Source: an uncultured Prevotellaceae bacterium (GTDB taxonomy: Bacteria; Bacteroidota; Bacteroidia; Bacteroidales; Bacteroidaceae). Taken from it: a DNA stretch of 34,891 nt. How positions within the stretch are numbered: the first letter of the stretch is position 1; the number at the start of each line of letters is the position of its first letter. The DNA lies in NCBI GenBank assembly GCA_946415695.1, contig CAMKTM010000001.1, positions 1 through 34,891 of the forward strand. Reading direction: 5' to 3'. The notes under the pieces are model-generated. The model was not told the DNA's origin. It ran no database searches and was given only the letters and a program-made list of their open reading frames with translations. The translations under genes were made by a program, and so were the position numbers. Positions 7,206 to 15,083 of the stretch are shown here, in pieces.

Positions 7206-9371
7206 ATGAAAACGAAATTCCTTTTTCTCGGCCTTCTACTTGCTGGGGCGGCAAGGGCTGACAATTTAGCACAGTATGTAAACCCCGTCATTGGTACGGG
7301 CGACCACGGCCATGTCTTCGTTGGTGCCAACGTGCCTTTCGGCATGGTGAATGCCGGTCCCACTCAGATTGAGACGGGCTGGGACTGGTGCTCGGGCTAT
7401 CACGAGAGTGGCAAGAAGATCATCGGTTTCGGCCAGATGCACTTGAGCGGCACGGGCTGCGGCGATTTGGGCGACATCGGCCTGATGCCTGCCTACGGCG
7501 ACGTGGAACTGACGCGCGAAGGCCTGGCGAGCGAGTACAGCCACGACAACGAGGTGGTGAAGCCCGGCTACTACAGTGTGCTGCTGGACCGCTTCGGCAT
7601 CTCGGCCGAGATGACGGCTACGGAGCGCACGGCCCTCTATCGCTTCACATTCCCGAAGGGCAGCAACAATGCCCGCATCATCATCGACCTGGAGAACACC
7701 ATAGGCGATGAGGCTCGCGAGACGCGTGTGGTGCCCGTCGATGAATACACGGTGATGGGCTATCGTCGCAGCCATGGCTGGGCAAACGACCAGATTGTCT
7801 ATTTCTGCATGCGTTTCAGCAAGCCCATCCACAACTGGATGATAGAGGACGTCAATGCGAAGTACGGCGAGGCCACCTTCGAGGTGAACCCCGGCGACCA
7901 GGTGATGGTGAAGGTGGCTCTGTCGCCCACCAGCGAGGCCAATGCGCTCATCAACATGAACGTGGAGCAGCCCAATGGCTTCGACTTCGAAGGCGTTGCC
8001 AATGCCGCCACCGAGGCTTGGAACACACAACTCTCCCGCATCAAGGCTACGTTCCGCACCGAACGCGAGCGCACCATCTTCTACACCGCCATGTACCACT
8101 ACATGGTGGCTCCCCAGCTTTGGAACGACGTGACGGGCGACTACATGGGCTCGGACTTCAAGGTTCACCGTGGCGCCGACTACAACACGCTCACCACGTG
8201 GAGTCTCTGGGACACCTACCGTGCCGCACATCCCCTGGCAACCATCATCATGCCCGACCGTATGCGCGACTATGCCAAGACGATGCTTGCCATCTATCGC
8301 GAGTGGGGCGAACTGCCTGTCTGGCATCTGGTGAGCAACGACACCTACTGCATGGTGGGCGAACCCGCCGTGCCCGTGCTGGCCGACATCATCCTGAAGG
8401 GTGAGGCCGGCGACATCGACATCGACGAGGCCTACGAAGCCGTCTGCGCAAGCATGCTTCCAACGGAATACAGCAAAGTGCGCCGTGTTCCCCTGCGCGG
8501 CAAGGACTATCTGGCCGAACTCGGCTATCTCCCATACGACGGACGCGAGGGCGAAGTCGTGGGCAAAAGCATGGAGTACTTCATCGCCTCCTGGGCTGCC
8601 GCACAGCTTGCCGGCCGTCTCGGTCACAAGGAGGACAGCGTCCGCTTCTACGAGGTGAGCATGAACTACAAGAAGCTCTACGACAAGCGCGTCAACGTCA
8701 TGCGTGCCCTCGACACGAAGGGCGAGTTCCGTCCGTTGCCTTCCAACTTCAACCCCAACCAGCAGACGCGCGACTACACCGAGGGCAACCCCTGGCAGTA
8801 CACCTTTCTCGTGCCTCACGACGTGAAGGGCTTGGCAGAAGTGATGGGCGGCGACAAGGCCTTGGAGAAACGCCTCGACGACCTGTTGGCAGCCAGCAGC
8901 GACCTGGGCGAAGGCGCTGCGCCCGACATCTCCGGCCTCATCGGCCAATACGCACACGGCAACGAGCCCAGCCACCACATCCTCTATATGTATAACTACG
9001 TAGGCCAGCCCCGCAAGGCACAGAAGTGGATACGTCAGGTCATGGACGAACTCTACACCGACCAGCCCGCCGGCCTCTGCGGCAACGAAGACGTCGGTCA
9101 GATGTCCGCATGGTACATCCTTTCAGCCCTCGGCTTCTATCAGGTTGAACCATGCGGCGGTGTCTATCAGCTCGGCTCCCCCATCGTGGAAGAAGCCGTC
9201 ATACCCGTCCGCGACGGCAAGACCTTCACCATCCGTACCCACGGCGGCAGCGACAAAGCCATCTACGTCAAGAAGTACGTCCTGAACGGCCAGCAGCTCA
9301 AGGGCACAACCATCACGCATGAGCAAATCATGGCAGGCGGCACACTCGATGTCTATATGACGGCGAAATAA
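7206..9371 (+). CDS. GH92 alpha-mannosidase, secreted
   Basis: This 721-residue protein starts with a signal peptide (MKTKFLFLGLLLAGAARA) and then the GH92 hallmark NLAQYVNPVIGTGDHGHVF. Other family motifs are PFGMVNAGPTQ, GWDWCSGYH, FGQMHLSGTGC, EGNPWQYTF near residue 526 (region of the catalytic acid) and GNEDVGQMSAW near residue 626 (region of the acidic base pair). Family members are calcium-dependent, inverting exo-alpha-mannosidases, mostly alpha-1,2 or alpha-1,3, acting on N-glycans or yeast mannan in the periplasm or at the cell surface. It leads a three-gene run with GH125 and a transglutaminase-like protein. Linkage specificity cannot be read from sequence alone. Its stop codon lies inside an ATAACGAA repeat. 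Confidence 0.95.
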   Translation: MKTKFLFLGLLLAGAARADNLAQYVNPVIGTGDHGHVFVGANVPFGMVNAGPTQIETGWDWCSGYHESGKKIIGFGQMHLSGTGCGDLGDIGLMPAYGDVELTREGLASEYSHDNEVVKPGYYSVLLDRFGISAEMTATERTALYRFTFPKGSNNARIIIDLENTIGDEARETRVVPVDEYTVMGYRRSHGWANDQIVYFCMRFSKPIHNWMIEDVNAKYGEATFEVNPGDQVMVKVALSPTSEANALINMNVEQPNGFDFEGVANAATEAWNTQLSRIKATFRTERERTIFYTAMYHYMVAPQLWNDVTGDYMGSDFKVHRGADYNTLTTWSLWDTYRAAHPLATIIMPDRMRDYAKTMLAIYREWGELPVWHLVSNDTYCMVGEPAVPVLADIILKGEAGDIDIDEAYEAVCASMLPTEYSKVRRVPLRGKDYLAELGYLPYDGREGEVVGKSMEYFIASWAAAQLAGRLGHKEDSVRFYEVSMNYKKLYDKRVNVMRALDTKGEFRPLPSNFNPNQQTRDYTEGNPWQYTFLVPHDVKGLAEVMGGDKALEKRLDDLLAASSDLGEGAAPDISGLIGQYAHGNEPSHHILYMYNYVGQPRKAQKWIRQVMDELYTDQPAGLCGNEDVGQMSAWYILSALGFYQVEPCGGVYQLGSPIVEEAVIPVRDGKTFTIRTHGGSDKAIYVKKYVLNGQQLKGTTITHEQIMAGGTLDVYMTAK

Positions 9372-9420
9372 CGAAATAACGAGATAACGAAATAACGACA
9401 GAACGTCATAACGAAATAAA
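9364..9420. repeat. ATAACGAA-type iterated repeat
   Basis: The 51-base gap between the GH92 and GH125 genes is almost entirely GAAATAACGAAATAACGAGA-type units. The first unit supplies the GH92 stop codon (GCG AAA TAA), and the last ends two bases before the GH125 start. Confidence 0.8.
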
Positions 9421-9422
9421 CA

Positions 9423-10853
9423 ATGAAGAAATTAGCATTAGCCCTGCTGATGGGCGCACCAATGTCCGCCTTCAGCCACACCAACCTCGCTATTCCCGAG
9501 CCTGCCAAGAAGCAGCAAGTGGCAGTGCAAAGCACCATCCAGGACCTCCGCCCTGCCGAGAAGGACCGCCTCTTCCGCAGCGAAGCCATCGAGAAGCAAA
9601 TCCTCGACCTCAAGCAGAAGCTCACGGCCATCGACCCAAAGCTCTACTGGATGTTTGTCAACTGCTTCCCCAATACGCTCGACACGACTGTCTGGTACAG
9701 CAACGAGAGCGGCGACGACGACACATTCGTCATTACGGGCGACATCGAAGCCATGTGGCTGCGCGACAGTGCCGCACAGGTTTGGCCCTACCTCCGCTAT
9801 GTGAATCAGGACGAACCCCTGCGCCACCTCATCCGCGGCGTCATCCGTAGGCAGTTCGCCTGCATCCTCATCGACCCATACGCTAATGCCTTCAACATCA
9901 AACCGAAAGACGGCGAGTGGCAAACCGACGAAACGAAGATGAACAAGATGCTGCACGAACGCAAGTACGAGATTGACTCTCTTTGCTATCCCCTGCGCCT
10001 CGCTTATGCCTACTGGCAGAAGACGGGCGACACAAGCATCTTCGATGAGAACTGGCTGAAAGTGGTTCGCGCCACGCTCGACGTGTTCCGCGACCAGCAG
10101 AACTGGAACGGCTACAAGACCAACTACCACTTCCGCCGCAACACTAAAGCACTCCACGACACCCGCAGCAACGCCGGCTACGGCCATCCGGGCAAGCCTT
10201 GCGGCCTCATTGCCAGTGCCTTCCGTCCCAGCGACGACAGCACAATCTTCCCCTACCTCGTGCCTTCGAACTTCTTCGCCGTGAGCGTTCTGCGCAAGGC
10301 CGCAACCATTCTTCGCGAAGTGAACAAGGAAAAAGTCCTTGCCGGCGAGTGCGAGCAGATGGCAAGCCAGGTGGAGGCAGCCCTCAAGGAATATGCCGTC
10401 GTGGAACATCCCAAGTATGGTCCCATCTATGCCTTCGAGGTTGACGGCTACGGAAGCTATCTTCTCATGGACGACAGCAACGCCCCCAGCTTGCTTTGCC
10501 TGCCCTATCTGACCGATGTCGCCATTGACGACCCCATCTATCAGAACACCCGCCGCTTCGTCTGGAGCGAGGACAATCCTTACTTCTTCAAGGGCAAGGC
10601 AGGCGAAGGCATCGGCGGCCCGCACTGCGGCCTCGACAAGCCTTGGCCCATGAGCCTTGTGATGAAGGCCTTCACCACCAACGACCGTGCCGAGAAGGAG
10701 TGGTGCGTACAGCAAATCCTCAAGACCGACGGCGGCAAGGGCTTCATGCACGAGTCCTTCAACAAGGACGATGCCACCGACTTCACCCGCAGTTGGTTTG
10801 CCTGGGCCAACACCATCTTCGGCGAACTCATTGTAGATATGTATGCAGAATAA
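9423..10853 (+). CDS. GH125 exo-alpha-1,6-mannosidase
   Basis: A 476-residue protein with a probable signal peptide (MKKLALALLMGAPMSAFS). GH125 features include DIEAMWLRDSAAQVWPY (about residue 107), RRQFACILIDPYANAF, WQTDETKMNKMLHERKYEID and GMGGPHCGLD-like GIGGPHCGLDKPWPMSL. Known members are metal-independent inverting alpha-1,6-mannosidases. Paired with GH92 enzymes they strip mannose side chains and the alpha-1,6 backbone or core branches of N-glycans or fungal mannan. It follows the GH92 gene by 51 bases and its last 11 bases overlap the next gene, so the three are very likely one operon. Family assignment is firm; the natural glycan is an inference. Confidence 0.94.
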   Translation: MKKLALALLMGAPMSAFSHTNLAIPEPAKKQQVAVQSTIQDLRPAEKDRLFRSEAIEKQILDLKQKLTAIDPKLYWMFVNCFPNTLDTTVWYSNESGDDDTFVITGDIEAMWLRDSAAQVWPYLRYVNQDEPLRHLIRGVIRRQFACILIDPYANAFNIKPKDGEWQTDETKMNKMLHERKYEIDSLCYPLRLAYAYWQKTGDTSIFDENWLKVVRATLDVFRDQQNWNGYKTNYHFRRNTKALHDTRSNAGYGHPGKPCGLIASAFRPSDDSTIFPYLVPSNFFAVSVLRKAATILREVNKEKVLAGECEQMASQVEAALKEYAVVEHPKYGPIYAFEVDGYGSYLLMDDSNAPSLLCLPYLTDVAIDDPIYQNTRRFVWSEDNPYFFKGKAGEGIGGPHCGLDKPWPMSLVMKAFTTNDRAEKEWCVQQILKTDGGKGFMHESFNKDDATDFTRSWFAWANTIFGELIVDMYAE

Positions 10854-13332
10854 AAGAAGAATGATACCAGCGGGAGCCCTCATTGCGGGGCTCTTTGCTT
10901 TTTTGACTGTTGCCTGCACCGACGGCCGGCAGCAGGAGGTGCAGGAAGCGCTCGACTTCCTTTATGCGGGAATGCCGTTGCCCGACAGCGTCGATTACTC
11001 CCGCGAGTTCTGGGAGGCGAACGTCAAAGTGGCTTTGAAGGCTCGTCACGAGATGCCGTGGGGCGAGAAGGTGCCCGGCCGTGAGTGGCGGCACTTTGTC
11101 TTGCCTTTGCGCGTCAACAACGAGGACCTCGACTCCTTCCGCATCGTCTATTATGACGAGCTGAAGGAGCGCGTGAAGGGCAAGACGATGTACGGGGCCG
11201 TGCTCGAGGTGAACCATTGGTGCCACGAGCATGTCAGCTACCAGCCCAGCGACAGCCGTACCTCTTCGCCGATGAACACCCTTCGCTCTGCCATTGGGCG
11301 TTGCGGCGAGGAGAGCACCTTTACCGTCTCGGCCCTCCGCACCATCGGCATCCCTGCCCGTCAGGTCTATACGCCTCGCTGGGCGCATACCGACGACAAC
11401 CATGCCTGGGTGGAAGCCTGGGTGGACGGCAGATGGTACTTCCTCGGTGCCTGCGAGCCGGAGCCTGTGCTTAATCTCGGCTGGTTCAACGAGCCGGCAT
11501 CGAGAGGGATGCTCATGCACACGAAAGTCTTTGGGGACTATTGTGGCCCGGAAGATGTGATGAACAAGACGGCGTGCTATACGGAGATTAACGTCACGAA
11601 GAACTATGTGGATGTCGCCACGGTCATCGTGACGGTGCTCAGTGCCGACAGCGTTCCTGTGGAGGGCGCAACGGTCGATTACCGTCTGTATAACTATGCG
11701 GAACTCTATCCCATTGCCTCCAAGCAGAGCGACGCCAAGGGACAGTCCTCGCTGACCTGCGGAAAGGGCGACCTCGTCGTCTGGGCAAGCAAGGACGGGA
11801 AGTTCGGCTTCAAGAAAGTGAGTGTCGGCAAGAATGCCTTGGCGACTGTTGTTCTCGATAAGGACAGCACCTTCACAGCCTCTCTGGAGCTTGACCTGAC
11901 GCCGCCTGTCGGGAAGAGCAACAGGCCCGAAGTCAGCCCAGAATCTGTCCGTGCCAACCGTGAACGCCTTGCCCGTGAGGACAGCATCCGGGGCGTCTAT
12001 ATGAAGCAAGCCTTCTGCCAGGACGGCAAGTCCAACAGCCCCGAGGTGCTGGCTCGCGCCAACTGGCAGACCATCCAGACCTTCAGGAAGACCTGTCAAG
12101 ACAAGAAACTGGCAGACGACATCCTCGCCACGCTCTCGAAGAAGGACTTCCGCGACGTGACGCTCGACGTGCTGATGGATGTGGCAGCCTCCCCCGTCCC
12201 CTCCAAAGGAGGGGGGAACGGCGATGCTGTTCTCGGGCCGCGCGTGGCCAATGAGCGCTTGACGCCTTGTCGCGGAACACTCCGCAAGTACTTCGAAGGC
12301 ATGACGGCAGAGCAACTTCAAAAGTGGGTGGAGGACAGCATCATAATAGATGACACGCGCAATCCGCAGCATCTCTGCATGAGTCCGCTCGGCGTGTTGC
12401 GGCACCGGACGTGCGATGCCCACAGCCGCGACATATTCTTCGTCTCGGCAGCCCGTGCCATCGGCATTCCTGCCCGCATCGACGAGGTGACGGGGAAAGT
12501 GATAGCCTCCCCCAACCCCTCCAAAGGAGGGGAGAACGACTGCAACTTGACCCCCTCTCCTTTGGAGAGGGATGGGGTGAGGCTTCGCCTCTCCTATACC
12601 GACCAGGCCGTGAAGGAGAATCCTTCCTACTACTCCCATTTCGCCCTGTCGCGCATCGTGGACGGCCGTCCGCAGTTGCAGGAGTTTCCCGAGGACGCGA
12701 CGTGGAAGAACACTTTTGCCGACGGCGTAGAGGTCGATGCAGGGCAGTACATGCTCCTGAGCGGCACACGCCTCGCCAATGGCGGTGTCTGGGCGAACCT
12801 CGAGGTCTTTAATGTCGCTCCACAACAGCAACAGACGGAACCGCTTCGCCTGCGGGCCGACGAAGAGCATCTGCACGTCATCGCCGGCTTCGACTGTGAG
12901 CAATACTTCACGAACGTAAGGGGCGTTCACAAGAAGATACTCGACACCACGGGTCGCGGCTTCTACATCGTCGCCCTCATCCGCAGCGGACACGAGCCAA
13001 GCACGCACCTCCTGCACGACATGGAGGCGGCAAACATCTACATCTCCCAGTGGTCGGGCTGCTACCTCATGCTTTTCCCGAGCCAGGAGGACTATGCCAA
13101 CTTCGACCGCAAGGAGTTCGACGACCTGCCCAGCAACGTCCTCTTCGGCGTAGCCGACCCGGAGACCGCCGAGGCCATGCACATCGAGGAACTCACGCAC
13201 GGCAACCGCGAGCTGCCCATCCTTTTGCTCTGCGACACCTTCAACCGTGTCGTATGGTTCCGCCAAGGCTATAGCATCGGCCTGGCCGACCAGATGATGG
13301 ACGCACTAAGGAAGATTATCACGGGCGAGTAA
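10843..13332 (+). CDS. Transglutaminase-like lipoprotein with duplicated core and thioredoxin-like end
   Basis: An 829-residue protein with a lipoprotein signal (MQNKRRMIPAGALIAGLFAF then LTVAC). ATG 10843 overlaps the GH125 gene by 11 bases and gives the basic start a lipoprotein needs. A transglutaminase-like core shows Cys154 (RCGEES) and His187 (DNHAWVE); the acid of the triad is not clear, since WYFLGACEPEP replaces the usual WxxxD. A second, similar segment (Cys524, RTCDAHSRDIFFVSAARAIG) looks like a duplicated core but lacks a visible His. The C-terminal 170 residues look thioredoxin-like. Two short DNA repeats are inserted in frame (about residues 448-461 and 555-581). Such proteins may be peptidases acting on glycoprotein peptide parts, fitting the mannosidases upstream; this is inference. 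Confidence 0.82.
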   Translation: MQNKRRMIPAGALIAGLFAFLTVACTDGRQQEVQEALDFLYAGMPLPDSVDYSREFWEANVKVALKARHEMPWGEKVPGREWRHFVLPLRVNNEDLDSFRIVYYDELKERVKGKTMYGAVLEVNHWCHEHVSYQPSDSRTSSPMNTLRSAIGRCGEESTFTVSALRTIGIPARQVYTPRWAHTDDNHAWVEAWVDGRWYFLGACEPEPVLNLGWFNEPASRGMLMHTKVFGDYCGPEDVMNKTACYTEINVTKNYVDVATVIVTVLSADSVPVEGATVDYRLYNYAELYPIASKQSDAKGQSSLTCGKGDLVVWASKDGKFGFKKVSVGKNALATVVLDKDSTFTASLELDLTPPVGKSNRPEVSPESVRANRERLAREDSIRGVYMKQAFCQDGKSNSPEVLARANWQTIQTFRKTCQDKKLADDILATLSKKDFRDVTLDVLMDVAASPVPSKGGGNGDAVLGPRVANERLTPCRGTLRKYFEGMTAEQLQKWVEDSIIIDDTRNPQHLCMSPLGVLRHRTCDAHSRDIFFVSAARAIGIPARIDEVTGKVIASPNPSKGGENDCNLTPSPLERDGVRLRLSYTDQAVKENPSYYSHFALSRIVDGRPQLQEFPEDATWKNTFADGVEVDAGQYMLLSGTRLANGGVWANLEVFNVAPQQQQTEPLRLRADEEHLHVIAGFDCEQYFTNVRGVHKKILDTTGRGFYIVALIRSGHEPSTHLLHDMEAANIYISQWSGCYLMLFPSQEDYANFDRKEFDDLPSNVLFGVADPETAEAMHIEELTHGNRELPILLLCDTFNRVVWFRQGYSIGLADQMMDALRKIITGE
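12184..12222. repeat. CCCCTCC-AAA-GGAGGGG repeat, partial copy inside a gene
   Basis: One arm of the GC-rich palindromic repeat lies in frame in the transglutaminase gene. It shares GCCTCCCCC, CCCCTCCAAAGGAGGGG and a following GAACG with the fuller copy at 12505, and is absent from what the family fold would need. Confidence 0.7.
12505..12583. repeat. GC-rich inverted repeat element inside a gene
   Basis: Two imperfect inverted arms, starting GCCTCCCCCAACCCCTCC and ending GGGATGGGGTGAGGC, each with an internal CTCCAAAGGAG palindrome, enclose about 15 bases. The reading frame of the host gene stays open across it. A related element with near-perfect arms lies at 33531-33631. Confidence 0.8.
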
Positions 13333-13347
13333 GCCTGTCGCCATGCG

Positions 13348-13391
13348 AAAGCCCCCTGCCTTAATCATCGGATGAGGCAGGGGGCTTTCTT
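13348..13391 (+). terminator. Terminator of the mannosidase operon
   Basis: Fourteen-base arms (AAAGCCCCCTGCCT at 13348-13361, AGGCAGGGGGCTTT at 13375-13388) with a 13-base loop are followed by CTTT. It lies 16 bases after the transglutaminase stop. Confidence 0.85.
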
Positions 13392-13456
13392 TGCTTGTAC
13401 ATGTAAAAGCAATTGCTTATACATGTACAAGCAATTGCACGTACATGTACAAGCAA
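13391..13456. repeat. 22-base tandem repeat of alternating palindromes, copy A
   Basis: Units of 22 bases begin with GCAATTGC and continue with TACATGTACAA. Two full units and two partial ones are present. The same arrangement occurs at 23601-23672 and 29984-30050. Copies A and C also share the sequence just before the array (GGCAGGGGGC, then TTGCTTGTACATGTA). Confidence 0.85.
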
Positions 13457-13515
13457 AGGATGTGGTGTGTGACGACAGAATAAAGGCTATGTTTATCGGG
13501 CACCCCAAGAGCTGC

Positions 13516-14934
13516 CTATCGTCGGGCGAAGCCTTCTTTCTTGTAGATGATGGCTGCATAGAGGAGGATGAGCAGCGTGCTGACGGCAAGGTGGCAGTAC
13601 ATCGGCCAGGTCTTGGGAACGAGCGTCATCGCTCCGTAGAAAAGCGCTGCGATGACGGTGTAGGCCGCCATGGCGCGCAGCGGGTAGGAGATGGGGTTGA
13701 GCCTTTGCCCTACGAAATAGCTCAGGAGCATAGCCGTTCCGTAGCCCGCAACACCGCCCCAGGCGCAAGCCATATAGCTGTAGTGGGGAATGCCCCAAAT
13801 GTTGACGGCGAAGAGCACGAGGCAGCCCGCCAGAGAGAACAGGGCGCCGTAGATGGTCTTGTCAATCAACTTGTACCAGAAGGAAAGGTTGAAGTAGATG
13901 CCCATCATAATTTCTGCCACCATGACGATAGGGATAACGCGCAATCCTTCCCAATAATCCGAGCCAATCATATAGCGGAGCAGGGGCAGCCAGCCCATCA
14001 CTCCGAGGAAAGCCAGCAGGGTGAAGATGACGAAATACTTCATTCCGAGGGCGTAGTACTCGTTCTTGTCGGCATCTTTCGACTTGGCAAAGACGATGGG
14101 TTCGTAGGCGTATCGGAAGGCTTGGGTAATCATTGCCATAATCATCGCAATCTTCACGCAGCTGCCATAAACGCCCAGTTCGACGTTTGCCTGAGACTCG
14201 TCGGGATAGACCTTCGGGAAGAGTATCTTGTCCGCCACTTGGTTCAGGATTCCCATCACGCCCAAAACGAGTATCGGCCACGAGTAGGAGAGCATCCTTC
14301 GAAGCAGTTTGCCGTCGAAGTTCCAATGAATCTTGAACAGGTCGGGAATGAAGAAGAAGGTGACGAAGCCTGTGCAGAGGAGGTTTATGAGGAAGACATA
14401 GTACACGGCCGTCTTGCCGAGGAGGACGAAGAAGACGAGGTTGAAGCCGATGTTGAGGAAGATGAAGAGCATCTTCAGCGACATAAACCGAATGGGCCGG
14501 TGCTGGAAGCGCAGGAAGCTGAAGGGCAAAGCCTGCAAAGCATCAAGGGCAACCACGCTGGCCATCATCAGCAAGTATTCGGGATGTGCCGCGTAACCGA
14601 GGTAACCCGAAATGGGAGTGATGAAGCCGAAGACAAGCAAAAGGAAGAGCGCGCTGAGGCTTCCCACTATGGCAAAGCCGGTGGAGAAGACGGTATCGGG
14701 CTTCTCGTGCTCGTCGTTGGCGAAGCGGAAGAGAGTCGTCTCCATTCCAAAAGTCAGAATGACGAATATCAGGGCGGTGTAGGCATAGATGTTTGTGTTC
14801 ACGCCATAGTCGCCCGAAGCCTTGGGCATATAGTGCGTGTAGAGCGGCACGAGCAAGTAGTTGAGGAAACGTCCCACGATGCTCGAGAGACCGTATATCG
14901 CAGTGTCCTTGAAAAGGGATTTGAGGCTTGCCAT
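13516..14934 (-). CDS. Polysaccharide flippase (Wzx/MATE-like)
   Basis: A 472-residue membrane protein with about 12-14 hydrophobic segments spread over its whole length. The start, MASLKSLFKDTAIYGLSSIV followed by GRFLNYLLVPLYTHY, is typical of the oligosaccharide flippase (polysaccharide_synt) family, which moves lipid-linked sugars across the inner membrane. No glycosyltransferase or polymerase genes flank it, so the substrate (O-antigen, capsule, or glycan for protein O-glycosylation) is open. It is divergent from the GH3 gene with promoter boxes between them. Length is normal for the family. Confidence 0.85.
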   Translation of the reverse strand: MASLKSLFKDTAIYGLSSIVGRFLNYLLVPLYTHYMPKASGDYGVNTNIYAYTALIFVILTFGMETTLFRFANDEHEKPDTVFSTGFAIVGSLSALFLLLVFGFITPISGYLGYAAHPEYLLMMASVVALDALQALPFSFLRFQHRPIRFMSLKMLFIFLNIGFNLVFFVLLGKTAVYYVFLINLLCTGFVTFFFIPDLFKIHWNFDGKLLRRMLSYSWPILVLGVMGILNQVADKILFPKVYPDESQANVELGVYGSCVKIAMIMAMITQAFRYAYEPIVFAKSKDADKNEYYALGMKYFVIFTLLAFLGVMGWLPLLRYMIGSDYWEGLRVIPIVMVAEIMMGIYFNLSFWYKLIDKTIYGALFSLAGCLVLFAVNIWGIPHYSYMACAWGGVAGYGTAMLLSYFVGQRLNPISYPLRAMAAYTVIAALFYGAMTLVPKTWPMYCHLAVSTLLILLYAAIIYKKEGFARR

Positions 14935-14959
14935 AGTAGAAGTTTGCTTTAGTCTGCCA

Positions 14960-14967
14960 CAAAGTTA
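14960..14967 (-). promoter_or_regulatory. -7 box (TAACTTTG) for the flippase gene
   Basis: TAACTTTG on the minus strand, 26 bases before the flippase start, matches TAnnTTTG exactly. No TTTG element is seen at the expected spacing. Confidence 0.5.
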
Positions 14968-14972
14968 CGAAA

Positions 14973-15030
14973 TAATTCTTAATTCTTTGTCCTTAATTCC
15001 TAATTCTTCACGCTTAATTCTTAATTTCTT
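14973..15030. repeat. AATTCTTAATTC iterated repeat
   Basis: The divergent promoter region is filled with AATTCTTAATTCTT, CCTTAATTCCTAATTCTTCA and related 7-9 base units, the same family as at 2903, 18128 and 31612. Confidence 0.7.
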
Positions 15031-15032
15031 CG

Positions 15033-15040
15033 TATCTTTG
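15033..15040 (+). promoter_or_regulatory. -7 box (TATCTTTG) for the GH3 gene
   Basis: TATCTTTG matches TAnnTTTG, 44 bases before the GH3 start codon. The upstream -33 position is occupied by repeat sequence and lacks TTTG. Confidence 0.5.
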
Positions 15041-15083
15041 CACACAAAGTAGTGCAACATATACATTAATTATAATATATAGC

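Noticed and set aside
7266..8978. Long minus-strand open frame (570 codons) opposite the GH92 gene
   Set aside because: It is antisense to a complete, well-recognised GH92 gene. Its product is an Ala/Val/His-rich mirror of GC-rich codons without any family motif.
9438..10919. Minus-strand open frame opposite GH125
   Set aside because: Antisense to a full GH125 gene; no signal or domain visible in the product.
10828..13266. Minus-strand open frame of 812 codons opposite the transglutaminase gene
   Set aside because: The plus strand has a lipobox, transglutaminase motifs and operon overlap. The minus frame is a by-product of high GC third positions.
13391..13456. CRISPR array
   Set aside because: The repeats are contiguous 22-base palindromic units without unique spacers, and no cas gene is present.
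13372..14952. Plus-strand open frame of 526 codons covering the flippase locus
   Set aside because: It starts inside the 22-base repeat array and its product is hydrophilic low-complexity sequence, while the minus strand gives a classic multi-pass flippase.
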